Assembly: GCA_040882505.1 (NCBI GenBank)
Contig: JBBEBE010000005.1
Span: 434,001-498,000 of the forward strand
Direction of reading: 5' to 3'
DNA from: JBBEBE01 sp040882505
GTDB taxonomy: Bacteria > Bacteroidota > Rhodothermia > Balneolales > Balneolaceae
Length of the DNA: 64,000 nucleotides
Shown one piece after another: positions 16,567 through 23,942 of this stretch. The notes under the pieces were generated by a model, which had not been told where the DNA came from, did no database searches, and saw nothing but the letters and a program-made list of their open reading frames with translations. The first letter of the stretch is position 1. The number at the start of each line of letters is the position of its first letter. The position numbers and the translations under genes were made by a program.

Positions 16567-18129
16567 TCAGACCCAGACGAGAACCATAACGGCATAGCTG
16601 ATCATTGCCAAGAGGCCGGCAGCAATCGCAAGTGGAAATTGAGAGTAGACATGATCCATTAAATCGCATCCGGTAGCGAGAGAGGATAGAATACTTGTAT
16701 CGGAGATGGGTGAGCATTGATCTCCAAATACACTGCCTCCGATGACTGCCGAAAAACAGAGCGTAAGAAAAAATGGATCGGGAACCACCGCCCATGCCAA
16801 CGGAATGGCCACCGGGAAAACGACGGCATAGGTTCCCCATGAGGTTCCGGTCGAGAACGCGATGATCATGCACAGGACCATGAGGAGGCCGGGAAGAACA
16901 GGTGGGGGGATCAGTGTACCGACCAAATCCACGACATATGCGGCTGTGCCCACGGCATCGGCAACCTCCTTGAGGGTGACAGCCAACGCCAATATGAGCG
17001 CCCCGATGGTCACTCCCTTGCACCCGTCTACAAATCCGTCCATCACTTCCTGGAGCTCCATGCCCTTGAAGAGTGCAATTCCCATTCCGGCCAACACCGC
17101 CAAAACAAAAGCTTCGGCGACCATGAGAAGCGGGTCGTCTGTCTGTCCCATGAAAAAATAGGTGACGACATACGGCAGCACGGCAACCCCGAGAAGCGTA
17201 GCGATGGGTCCGAAAAAATCGATCAAACCGGGCGTGTATCCCTCCGGTATCTTCGATTCGGTAAGCTCCTTGGCAGCCATGGGCTGCGCTCCTTCCCGGT
17301 CGAGTTGCCCGCTTTCACGGGATCTCCGGATCGCCTCGCGCATCCGTTTGCCGGGAACCCACGGTAATTTCTCGATGGCAAAAAGGAGAGTGATGAGCAG
17401 GGCAAAAATGGCGTAAAAATTGTAGGGCAGTGCCGAAAAGAAAAACGAAAGGGTTTGCTGAGTGGTCTCCAAAAATGGAAGGGTTCCAATGATGAGCCCG
17501 CCAACATAGAACGGCCAGACATTGAAGGGGATGAGGGTGGCGGCCGGAGAAGCAGTCGAGTCCACCATGTAGGAGAGCTCTTCATGAGAAACTCGGTGTC
17601 GATCGGCAATGGGTCGCACGGTCGCACCGGTCAGAACTGTCGATATGGTACCTCCTTGATGGAAAATGAGCCCCATCACCCATGCAAAGAGTTTTGCGCT
17701 CCGGGGGCCCTTGACAACACGTTCCGCAGCCCATGCGGCAAATCGCTCGGCGCCACCGGTACGGGTCCAGATCCCAATGAGCCCTCCCAGCGCCCAAAGA
17801 TAGACCAATAGAATCAGTGCAAAACTTTCGGTTCCAATCGAAGGGATCAGAAAGTGTTCGACCACGTTTTGCTGGCCGGAGATGATCCCGCCGAGTAGAA
17901 CGCCAATAAAGAGGGCGCTGACGACCTCCCGGGTCCAGAATGCGAGAATGATGGCGACCAACGGGGGAACAAGCGACCAGAACCCGGCATGTCCACTCTG
18001 ATCGGAGACCCATCCGTCGGGAAAGAACAGGGTAGACAGGATGAGAAGCAGAATCCCCCCACCCATGAGGATCAGTCGATTCCGGTATCGTGTACGGCTG
18101 ATTGCGCCTCTCATACGCATCCCACACAT
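16567..18129 (-). CDS. nhaC: NhaC-family Na+/H+ antiporter
   Basis: This 520-residue inner-membrane protein exchanges sodium for protons in pH and salt homeostasis. It shows about a dozen hydrophobic segments and the NhaC family landmarks: PPLVAIILAFWTREVV in the first domain, IFHQGGTISTVLTGATVRPI, the STASPAATLIPFN segment, and near the end SAVIGGSVFGDQCSPISDTSI. A cytoplasmic loop rich in charged residues occurs around 260-300. Its start (Met codons at 18129, 18120 and 18114) overlaps the end of the DksA-like gene, indicating translational coupling. Suits a salt-adapted organism. Confidence 0.88.
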   Translation of the reverse strand: MCGMRMRGAISRTRYRNRLILMGGGILLLILSTLFFPDGWVSDQSGHAGFWSLVPPLVAIILAFWTREVVSALFIGVLLGGIISGQQNVVEHFLIPSIGTESFALILLVYLWALGGLIGIWTRTGGAERFAAWAAERVVKGPRSAKLFAWVMGLIFHQGGTISTVLTGATVRPIADRHRVSHEELSYMVDSTASPAATLIPFNVWPFYVGGLIIGTLPFLETTQQTLSFFFSALPYNFYAIFALLITLLFAIEKLPWVPGKRMREAIRRSRESGQLDREGAQPMAAKELTESKIPEGYTPGLIDFFGPIATLLGVAVLPYVVTYFFMGQTDDPLLMVAEAFVLAVLAGMGIALFKGMELQEVMDGFVDGCKGVTIGALILALAVTLKEVADAVGTAAYVVDLVGTLIPPPVLPGLLMVLCMIIAFSTGTSWGTYAVVFPVAIPLAWAVVPDPFFLTLCFSAVIGGSVFGDQCSPISDTSILSSLATGCDLMDHVYSQFPLAIAAGLLAMISYAVMVLVWV

Positions 18130-18443
18130 CGTGTTGTATCCGGGATGTACTCCAGGCGCCCCATGGCAATGAGCGCGCCGCAGCGTGTGCAGTGACCGAA
18201 CGAATCGGATTCAGATCGTTCCAGGGCTTTTTGAAGTCGTTTTCGTCGTTTTTTCTGTTTGATCAATGCTGCGTCATTGATCGCTTTGTTGTTGATGGCA
18301 TCCATTCGGGAGACTCGTCCAATGGCGTTGTCCGGTGCAATGGGTTGGGTGAGCTCTTCCAGTTCACGGATATCCTGTTCAACGTCCTGCAGAATCTCCT
18401 GGAGTCGTTGAATGATCTTCTTTCGGTCTGCTTTGTTCATCAT
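18111..18443 (-). CDS. TraR/DksA-type C4 zinc-finger protein
   Basis: DksA/TraR proteins enter the RNA polymerase secondary channel and modulate transcription with ppGpp. From the ATG at 18443 (or 18440) the protein has about 110 residues: an N-terminal coiled-coil pair of helices (KKIIQRLQEILQDVEQDIRELEEL), then DNAIGRVSRMDAI, and a C-terminal finger CTRCGALI...CVGC with Cx2C-x17-Cx2C spacing. The 'DNAIGR(V/L)SR.D' block is typical of the short TraR-like family of Bacteroidota. No ribosome site is clear; the open frame extends upstream but without family similarity. Overlaps nhaC by 19 nt. Confidence 0.88.
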   Translation of the reverse strand: MMNKADRKKIIQRLQEILQDVEQDIRELEELTQPIAPDNAIGRVSRMDAINNKAINDAALIKQKKRRKRLQKALERSESDSFGHCTRCGALIAMGRLEYIPDTTRCVGCV

Positions 18444-18741
18444 GGGATCCCGGATCTGGTTAGGCACGTTCCGAACGGTTCCAATATAGTCTGCCTCTGT
18501 CGATTGAAAAAGCGGGATCCAGGATCCGACTGACAATTTCTCAGTATGTGGGTTCCACCGTGACAGCCGGTTGTCAAAACTACATGGCACCTCTGTCGGT
18601 CAGACTTGGCTCGTCTGAACCGTTGGCAGAAATCGGTTTTTTTGAGCGCTCGGCATGCCATTTGTGGCGATGAACGTAGAACAATCATGGACCCCGCAGG
18701 CTGTCAGGCCTGCAAATCAAACCAGATATGGAGGTATGATG

Positions 18742-19185
18742 ATGTTGATGCGAAGAGATGCACTACCTGTTGTACTTCGAAACCGTATGCAAGGCAATGG
18801 TGGAACCGGAACATGGCTGGACGAGATCTTCGAAGATCTCTTCAGTGATTCTGAAACCCGGTTTTTTCCAGGCCTGAACGTATCCGAAACGGATAAAAGC
18901 TTTGATGTCAGCGTCGAGCTTCCGGGCATGAGCAAAGAGGAGTTCGAAATTAGCCTGGAAGATCATGTGCTCACCATCAGTGGCGAACGAAAAATTCACA
19001 AAGAAGAGGAGGAGGGACGAAAATTCCACCGTGTAGAGAGTCGGTACGGTCGATTTTCGAGATCTCTTCCACTTCCGAATGTGGTAGACAGAGAGGGTGT
19101 AACCGCCAATTACGACAACGGAGTACTGAATATTCGTATTCCGAAGTCGAAGGAGAAGGCCGCCCGGAAAATCAAAGTCTCCTGA
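18742..19185 (+). CDS. hsp20: Small heat-shock protein Hsp20 (alpha-crystallin family)
   Basis: Hsp20 proteins are ATP-independent holdases that bind unfolding proteins. The 147-residue protein has a short N-terminal arm, an alpha-crystallin domain (about 45-140) opening with PGLNVSETDKSFDVSVELPGM-like strands, the GER loop (TISGERK) and the conserved NGVLNIRIPK strand, with a terminal IxV-like KIKVS. The start is chosen by GGAGG at 18730-18734, which has ideal spacing to the third ATG of a run of close ATGs (18736, 18739, 18742). The leader has a 6-bp hairpin (18696-18713). It is divergent from the dksA-like/nhaC unit. No CIRCE element was found. Confidence 0.94.
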   Translation: MLMRRDALPVVLRNRMQGNGGTGTWLDEIFEDLFSDSETRFFPGLNVSETDKSFDVSVELPGMSKEEFEISLEDHVLTISGERKIHKEEEEGRKFHRVESRYGRFSRSLPLPNVVDREGVTANYDNGVLNIRIPKSKEKAARKIKVS

Positions 19186-19235
19186 CGAGAATCCAAACCG
19201 GTTTCGACGATTCCGGAACCGGAACGATGATTCAG

Positions 19236-19274
19236 ACAAAAGCCCCGCCCGCCAGGCAGGGCTTTTGTTTGTTC
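19236..19274. terminator. Terminator shared by hsp20 and the copper-chaperone operon
   Basis: Arms ACAAAAGCCC (19236-19245) and GGGCTTTTGT (19259-19268), extended by an inner GCC/GGC pair, are followed by a T-rich tail. The A-rich left arm makes it usable for the convergent minus-strand genes as well. Confidence 0.85.
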
Positions 19275-19301
19275 AGAGGGACTGCGTCCGGTGAATCCGG
19301 A

Positions 19302-19778
19302 TCAGGGATTTTCTTCGGTCTTTACCGGGACCTGAACCGGTAGATCACCGGCACGCGCAAAATGCAGGGTGAGTTCAATCTGATCACCAGAGGAGACGGC
19401 GTGTTGTAATTGGATCAGCATAATATGGAGACCCCCCTGTTCCAGGTGTATCGATTCGCCAGCCGGAATCGGGACCAGCTCGACATGACGCATTCCCATC
19501 AGACCGTCATCGGCCTCATAGCTTTCGTGAATTTCTACAAGGTGGGCGATGTCACTGGAGGCTCCCAAAAGGGTATCGGCCGGTTCACCGTATTGCGTAA
19601 GTGTGAGATAGATGGCACTCATCCTCCCCTCGGAAGCAGGTCGGGCCCATGGATTCTCGATGTGAATCCCGTCGGATTCGACGGGAGACGGCTCTTCATC
19701 GGATTGGCAACCTGCAAACGAGAGGATGGCCATCAATGGGATCAAGAGGAGTCGGGGTGGTCGGTTGGATCGAATCAT
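19302..19778 (-). CDS. PCuAC-family periplasmic copper chaperone lipoprotein
   Basis: PCuAC proteins carry Cu(I) in the periplasm and help load the CuA site of cytochrome oxidase. This 158-residue protein has a lipoprotein signal peptide with lipobox LSFAGC, the domain opening 'IENPWARPA..G...AIYLTL', and the methionine/histidine copper motif: HE at the first ligand, M in GLMGMRHVEL, and the final HIM in GLHIMLIQL. These are the HxnMx21-22HxM ligands. The start overlaps the SCO1 stop by 4 nt (ATGA), so the two are coupled, fitting a joint role in oxidase copper delivery. Confidence 0.93.
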   Translation of the reverse strand: MIRSNRPPRLLLIPLMAILSFAGCQSDEEPSPVESDGIHIENPWARPASEGRMSAIYLTLTQYGEPADTLLGASSDIAHLVEIHESYEADDGLMGMRHVELVPIPAGESIHLEQGGLHIMLIQLQHAVSSGDQIELTLHFARAGDLPVQVPVKTEENP

Positions 19779-20359
19779 AAGAGGGGTTCGAGGTCGGTTT
19801 TGAAAATGTGGACGGGTGTCATACTGCCCCCGTAATCCATCACCAATCGGGACTCTTGGTCAATGAGGAGCACCTTGTCGGTGTGATTCAGAAAGTAGAT
19901 TTCATTCCCTTCTTCCGTCTCTGTGGTATACGAGACCTGCTTGCGAACACTGAATCGTTCCATGAGTCGCTCGATATTCTCCGGAGAACCGGTCAGGAAC
20001 TGGAACGGGGCACGGTTCATATTGAACGAATCGGCATAGGATGCGAGTATGTCGGGTGTGTCTCGTTCCGGATCAAATGTGATCAGAAGAAAGTGAGCGT
20101 CTCCGGTTTCATCGAGCTCCTGCCAGGTTTTGTAGAGGTTGGCCGTAATGAAGGAGCAGATATCCGGGCAGTGCGTGTAGATAAATCCGACCATGACCGG
20201 TTTCCCCCGAAAGTCTTCCGGGAATTGAACCGTCTCTCCATTCTGGTTCGTCAACTTGATGGAGAGATCCGAGTAATCATCCATTCGGTCGGGTCCGCAG
20301 CTTGTCAGCCCGATGACGAGCAGCAACAACACGCAGATTCGCAGGTGTCCGTTGGCCAT
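19775..20359 (-). CDS. SCO1/SenC copper metallochaperone lipoprotein
   Basis: SCO proteins deliver copper to cytochrome c oxidase subunit II and act as thiol oxidoreductases. The thioredoxin-like fold is marked by KPVMVGFIYTHCPDIC, holding the CPDIC copper pair, and the third ligand histidine in FLNHTDKVLLID. The DPERDTP strand (TFDPERDTPDIL) is also typical. I start at the Met giving MANGHLRICVLLLLVIGLTSC, a compact lipoprotein signal; Met codons at 20404 and 20416 are alternatives and none has a clear ribosome site. It overlaps the PCuAC gene and lies 97 nt after the propeller gene. Confidence 0.93.
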   Translation of the reverse strand: MANGHLRICVLLLLVIGLTSCGPDRMDDYSDLSIKLTNQNGETVQFPEDFRGKPVMVGFIYTHCPDICSFITANLYKTWQELDETGDAHFLLITFDPERDTPDILASYADSFNMNRAPFQFLTGSPENIERLMERFSVRKQVSYTTETEEGNEIYFLNHTDKVLLIDQESRLVMDYGGSMTPVHIFKTDLEPLL

Positions 20360-20456
20360 ATTGAAGCGGAATCGTACAGATTTGTGAGGACTCAGTGGGA
20401 TCATGGTCGGGTTCATTCCGTTCGACGAAGAATGCGATCGGAAGATAATCCGATTT

Positions 20457-21575
20457 CTACTGAATTTCCGGTGAATCCAGATCCATGAATTCGATCTCGG
20501 TCGGGGCAATCCCCACCTGAAACGAGTCGATCAGTGCCCCTTCGGGTGTGGCGATCACCACTTGACCGCTCTGGTCATACCCGCGGCTCTCTCCCAGAAA
20601 GAGCCTGGACTCCCAAGGGCTCACGCCGATCGTCTGGAATTGTCGGGCGGGCAAGTCACTCTGCTCAAGGACGAGATTGTCCAATCCGATCCGGTCGATT
20701 CGGTTCTCGCCCAGAACCCAGGCATATCCGGTGCGAGGATCCAGTGCAAAGGCCGATGGCTGCCCTTCCAGTTCGATCGTGTCGGTCACCTGAAGGGATT
20801 CCGGATTCACCAGATCCATCCGGCCCGGGAGATCCTCCTCCGGCACACGATTCCAGTTTTCGTCATAGGCGGTTCGCCCGGCGCTCAGAACCCAGATTCT
20901 GCCGGCGTCATCCATCTCCATCTGCAGGGGACCCGGACCGACGGTCAAGGTCTCGACCGTCTGGTCGCTGTCGATGTCGATGACAGAGAGGGTTTCGTCC
21001 TCGCCGAATCCATTGTTGGCAACGAACAGATACCGATCGTGGATCAATACCTCTTGCGGGTTGTTTCCGGTTGCAATGGCACCGGATTCAATCGTCATGG
21101 ATTCCGGGTCTACCCGATAGACGGAATGGTCGTACAGGCTGCTGACATAGGCCTGATTCTCGCTCGCGACGGCAATTTTTACCGGTGTAATGGCGGGATC
21201 CTCGGTGAGGAGTGTTTGCTCATGAACAAGGTCGGGAAGGGAGACTTTCTCGATCTTGTTCGGACTGTTGGTCACGATGTAGAGGTGGGATTCGGTACGA
21301 GTGATGGACTGAATGATGCCGCCCAAAGGTCGTTGGTTTACCTGTTCGAATCGGCGCTGAAGGGTCCCGTCTCCCTCCGGGTCGTGCCAACTTATGGATC
21401 CGTTGCCTTCGGTGAAGTTTCCTTCATTGGCAACAAGAACCACCTGACGGGCTGCCTGTTGGCCACGGTCGCTGAGTGAGTCGTTGCAGGAAGCCAACAA
21501 GGTGACCAAGAGAAAGAGTTGAAGAACTCGAAGAACGGGATGTTGGGTCTGAGATAGAGTGGAGTGTGTTTTCAT
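20457..21575 (-). CDS. YncE/DUF5074-like beta-propeller lipoprotein, candidate BtuG-type B12-binding protein
   Basis: The 372-residue protein has a lipobox (LLVTLLASC) and then about seven repeats with the shape of YncE propeller blades, such as VVLVANEGNFTEGNGSIS, NNPQEVLIHDRYLFVANN and GQPSAFALDPRTGYAWVL. In Bacteroides, the surface lipoprotein BtuG is a propeller of this kind that captures cobalamin and caps BtuB. The gene lies 79 nt downstream of a BtuB-like receptor under a cobalamin riboswitch, so the same job is inferred here from context and fold, not from residues that contact B12. It could otherwise be a quinoprotein-like surface protein. Confidence 0.75.
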   Translation of the reverse strand: MKTHSTLSQTQHPVLRVLQLFLLVTLLASCNDSLSDRGQQAARQVVLVANEGNFTEGNGSISWHDPEGDGTLQRRFEQVNQRPLGGIIQSITRTESHLYIVTNSPNKIEKVSLPDLVHEQTLLTEDPAITPVKIAVASENQAYVSSLYDHSVYRVDPESMTIESGAIATGNNPQEVLIHDRYLFVANNGFGEDETLSVIDIDSDQTVETLTVGPGPLQMEMDDAGRIWVLSAGRTAYDENWNRVPEEDLPGRMDLVNPESLQVTDTIELEGQPSAFALDPRTGYAWVLGENRIDRIGLDNLVLEQSDLPARQFQTIGVSPWESRLFLGESRGYDQSGQVVIATPEGALIDSFQVGIAPTEIEFMDLDSPEIQ

Positions 21576-21654
21576 GAGTGAATGGGGTTGTTGTGGTTAT
21601 GAATGGAATGAGTTTGGTTGACGTTGACGGTCGGGGATTCGACGTCTGAATGAA

Positions 21655-23616
21655 TCAAGATTCAAACAGACCGATCCGGAGCGAGAACTGGAGGTGTCGT
21701 CCCGGCATGGGATACCAGGGAGTCATTTCGTAACGACTGTCCAGCAGATTTCGAAGTTCTGCGGTGAGCCGCCACGGTCGTCCGGTCAATGTTCCGCCCC
21801 GGCTCAACCGGAGATCCACACGGTGGAACGGGTCGAGCCAGGAGCTGTGATCGGCAGTCGTGTACCGTCGATCGGTCCATCTCCAAGAGAGCCGACTGTT
21901 CCAGGACTGGAAATGAGCCTCCAGATGGGATCGAATGCTCCAGAGCGGGATGTATCGCATCTGCCGGTCGATCGCCTGATCCCCACTGAATCGGGGTCGA
22001 CCGATTCGGCTGTGCCGCAGGTCGGCAGCCGCCCCCCAAGACAGTGTTACAGAAGGGGCGTCCACAGATCCGCCGATACGTGTTTCCAAGCCGTGTGCAT
22101 GAATCCGCTCCACATTTTCCGGACTCCAGACAGATCCCTGTCGGGGCGTCCAGTAGATCCCATTCCGGAGTCGAATGCGGTAGACCGTGACCGTGATCCG
22201 GTTCAACCCGTTCAGGGTCGGTTCCCAGTGAATGCCGCCTTCGAGGGTGACTCCCCGTTCTGCCTTCAGATCCGGATTTCCGCCCGGGGTCCAGTAGAGA
22301 TCATTGAACGAGGGCGGGTTGAAGTTGCGGCTTACCGATCCGCGCAGATGGAGACGTTCCGGGATCAGTTCCAGGTTGGATCCGATCGAGGGACTCCAGA
22401 CCCATCCCGAGTCGCTGTAGTGATCCAGGCGAACGGCCGGTGTCCAGAGGAGGCGTTCGTTGATCATGGTGATCTGTGGATGGATTCGAGCGGCGAGGGT
22501 ACGACGTATGGGTGATTGGGTGTAGTTGTTGGTTGTGATCTCTTCGTGACCCGCTTCAACGCCGCCTCGCCACTGGATGGTTCCGGATGTGGGGCGTTCG
22601 ATGTCGAGACTTGTCAACAGACGACGGGTCTGAATCCGGCTGTGGATGGAGTTGTCGGCTCTGTCGTAGTGGAACGTGTACTGCTCCAGATAGGCGGCCG
22701 GAGAGAGGTGCCAATCCTGCAGAGGAATCCGGGTTGAACCGGTCCATCGAAACCCGCGATCGACCTGAATGGCTTCCTCGCCTTGTTGCAGGATGCTGCC
22801 GGGAATCTCCTCTTCCCGATCCCAAACCCAGATCTTGCTGGTGAGATTCCCATGGCTCCAGCCTGCCAAAAGCTGACTCTCCTCGCCTGCATTGTGGACT
22901 CTCTTTTCGGAATCATCTGTGAGTGGATCCCGATAAGCGAAGTCGTTGGATGCCTGTCGGTGGAATCCACGAAACTGAAATCGGTGATTGCCACGTGGCA
23001 GCACGGCCGAGAGCGTCCCTCCCCGGTTTGCGAATGCCCCCGCATGCAGGCCGGCCATGACTTCCGGCCGATTCACACGGGTCGCACGACTTCGAAGATG
23101 GAGCGAACCACCCAACGCGCCTCCTCCCCAGATGCTGCTGGGTGTACCGGGACTTACTTCAAGGGAGCTGAAAAGCGGGGCAGAGAGTAGAGAGAGATCG
23201 GTTTGATTCAGCGACAAGCTGCGGATCGGAAACCCTTCCCACAAGACCTGGGTCTGTCCGGAAGAGAGCCCTCTTTGGGAGAGTAGAGCCATGGAGCCCG
23301 GGCCGTGATCCCGAACGGTGAGGCTGCTCATCTCCTCGAGCAGATCCCCGAGATGATTTGTGGAGAGACGTTCCCAGTGGTCGAGATGGATGGTTTCGAC
23401 GTGAATCGGTTGCTGTCGGGATGGAAGCGGAAGTCGGGTCGACTGAATGATCAGATCTTCCATCTCTCCCTGCAGGATGGATGTGTCTGTCGTATCGCTT
23501 GCCAACGGGGTCTGGATAGAGGAGTGCAGAGGGCGGGCCGGGATCTCGGACCAGAGAAACGTACTCAAAAGCAGTGAGCAAGCCGCACCCTGCCACACGG
23601 GTCGGAATGAATGCAT
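21655..23616 (-). CDS. btuB: TonB-dependent vitamin B12 receptor (BtuB-like)
   Basis: TonB-dependent receptors import scarce ligands across the outer membrane. From the ATG at 23616 this gives 653 residues: a signal peptide, a TonB-box-like segment EDLIIQSTRLP near residue 50, a plug domain (about 60-170; LSQRGLSSGQTQVLWEGFPI, GGGALGGSLHLRS) and a barrel ending HLQFSLRIGLFES. There is no carboxypeptidase-like leader domain. The long open frame continues upstream through the riboswitch, but residues there are not receptor-like. B12 specificity is inferred from the cobalamin riboswitch in its leader and the BtuG-like gene downstream. Confidence 0.88.
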   Translation of the reverse strand: MHSFRPVWQGAACSLLLSTFLWSEIPARPLHSSIQTPLASDTTDTSILQGEMEDLIIQSTRLPLPSRQQPIHVETIHLDHWERLSTNHLGDLLEEMSSLTVRDHGPGSMALLSQRGLSSGQTQVLWEGFPIRSLSLNQTDLSLLSAPLFSSLEVSPGTPSSIWGGGALGGSLHLRSRATRVNRPEVMAGLHAGAFANRGGTLSAVLPRGNHRFQFRGFHRQASNDFAYRDPLTDDSEKRVHNAGEESQLLAGWSHGNLTSKIWVWDREEEIPGSILQQGEEAIQVDRGFRWTGSTRIPLQDWHLSPAAYLEQYTFHYDRADNSIHSRIQTRRLLTSLDIERPTSGTIQWRGGVEAGHEEITTNNYTQSPIRRTLAARIHPQITMINERLLWTPAVRLDHYSDSGWVWSPSIGSNLELIPERLHLRGSVSRNFNPPSFNDLYWTPGGNPDLKAERGVTLEGGIHWEPTLNGLNRITVTVYRIRLRNGIYWTPRQGSVWSPENVERIHAHGLETRIGGSVDAPSVTLSWGAAADLRHSRIGRPRFSGDQAIDRQMRYIPLWSIRSHLEAHFQSWNSRLSWRWTDRRYTTADHSSWLDPFHRVDLRLSRGGTLTGRPWRLTAELRNLLDSRYEMTPWYPMPGRHLQFSLRIGLFES

Positions 23617-23659
23617 GGGAATCTGTTCGTCCACCTTTATGCCCGAAGGTGCGACAGTT

Positions 23660-23846
23660 GGATGATCGGCAGGTCTCCTGGCTTGCCCGTGCCGAGTTAC
23701 CTTCCCGCCCGAAGGCAGTGGTGGGGTGAGACTCGTCACATGTCCGATGCCGATGCATCGGAAGGCTGACAGTTGCGGGTACAGCTCCCGATTTTCACGG
23801 GATTCCCTCTTCGTCCTCCGGTGGGAGGAACCGAACACCATTGGTG
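23660..23846 (-). ncRNA. Cobalamin riboswitch
   Basis: The minus strand carries the defining elements in order: GAGGGAATCCCGTGAAAATC, then GGGAGCTGTACCCGCAACTG, an AGCC/GGAAGGT peripheral part, and the B12 box AGCCAGGAGACCTGCC (23683-23668). It ends about 45 nt before the btuB start. Between the two, CACCTT (23651-23646) pairs with AAGGTG (23637-23632), which would hide an AAGGTGG purine stretch upstream of the ATG; translational control is therefore plausible. The 5' boundary is approximate. Confidence 0.95.
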
Positions 23847-23855
23847 TCTGCAATG

Positions 23856-23883
23856 AAAGTACAATCTGACCGTTTGGAATCAA
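23856..23883 (-). promoter_or_regulatory. Promoter of the btuB transcript
   Basis: Minus strand TTG (23883-23881) is followed after 19 nt by TACTTTC (23861-23855), near the Bacteroidota consensus TAnnTTTG. The predicted start lies directly at the 5' edge of the riboswitch, which supports it. Confidence 0.5.
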
Positions 23884-23942
23884 AACTCTGTTCAAGGCTT
23901 TGTACATTGTTTCCAACCTGAAACCGGAGCTGATACGCGACA

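Noticed and set aside
18600..18735. CIRCE-type heat-shock operator before hsp20
   Set aside because: GAGCGCTC occurs, but the TTAGCACTC-N9-GAGTGCTAA inverted repeat is absent.
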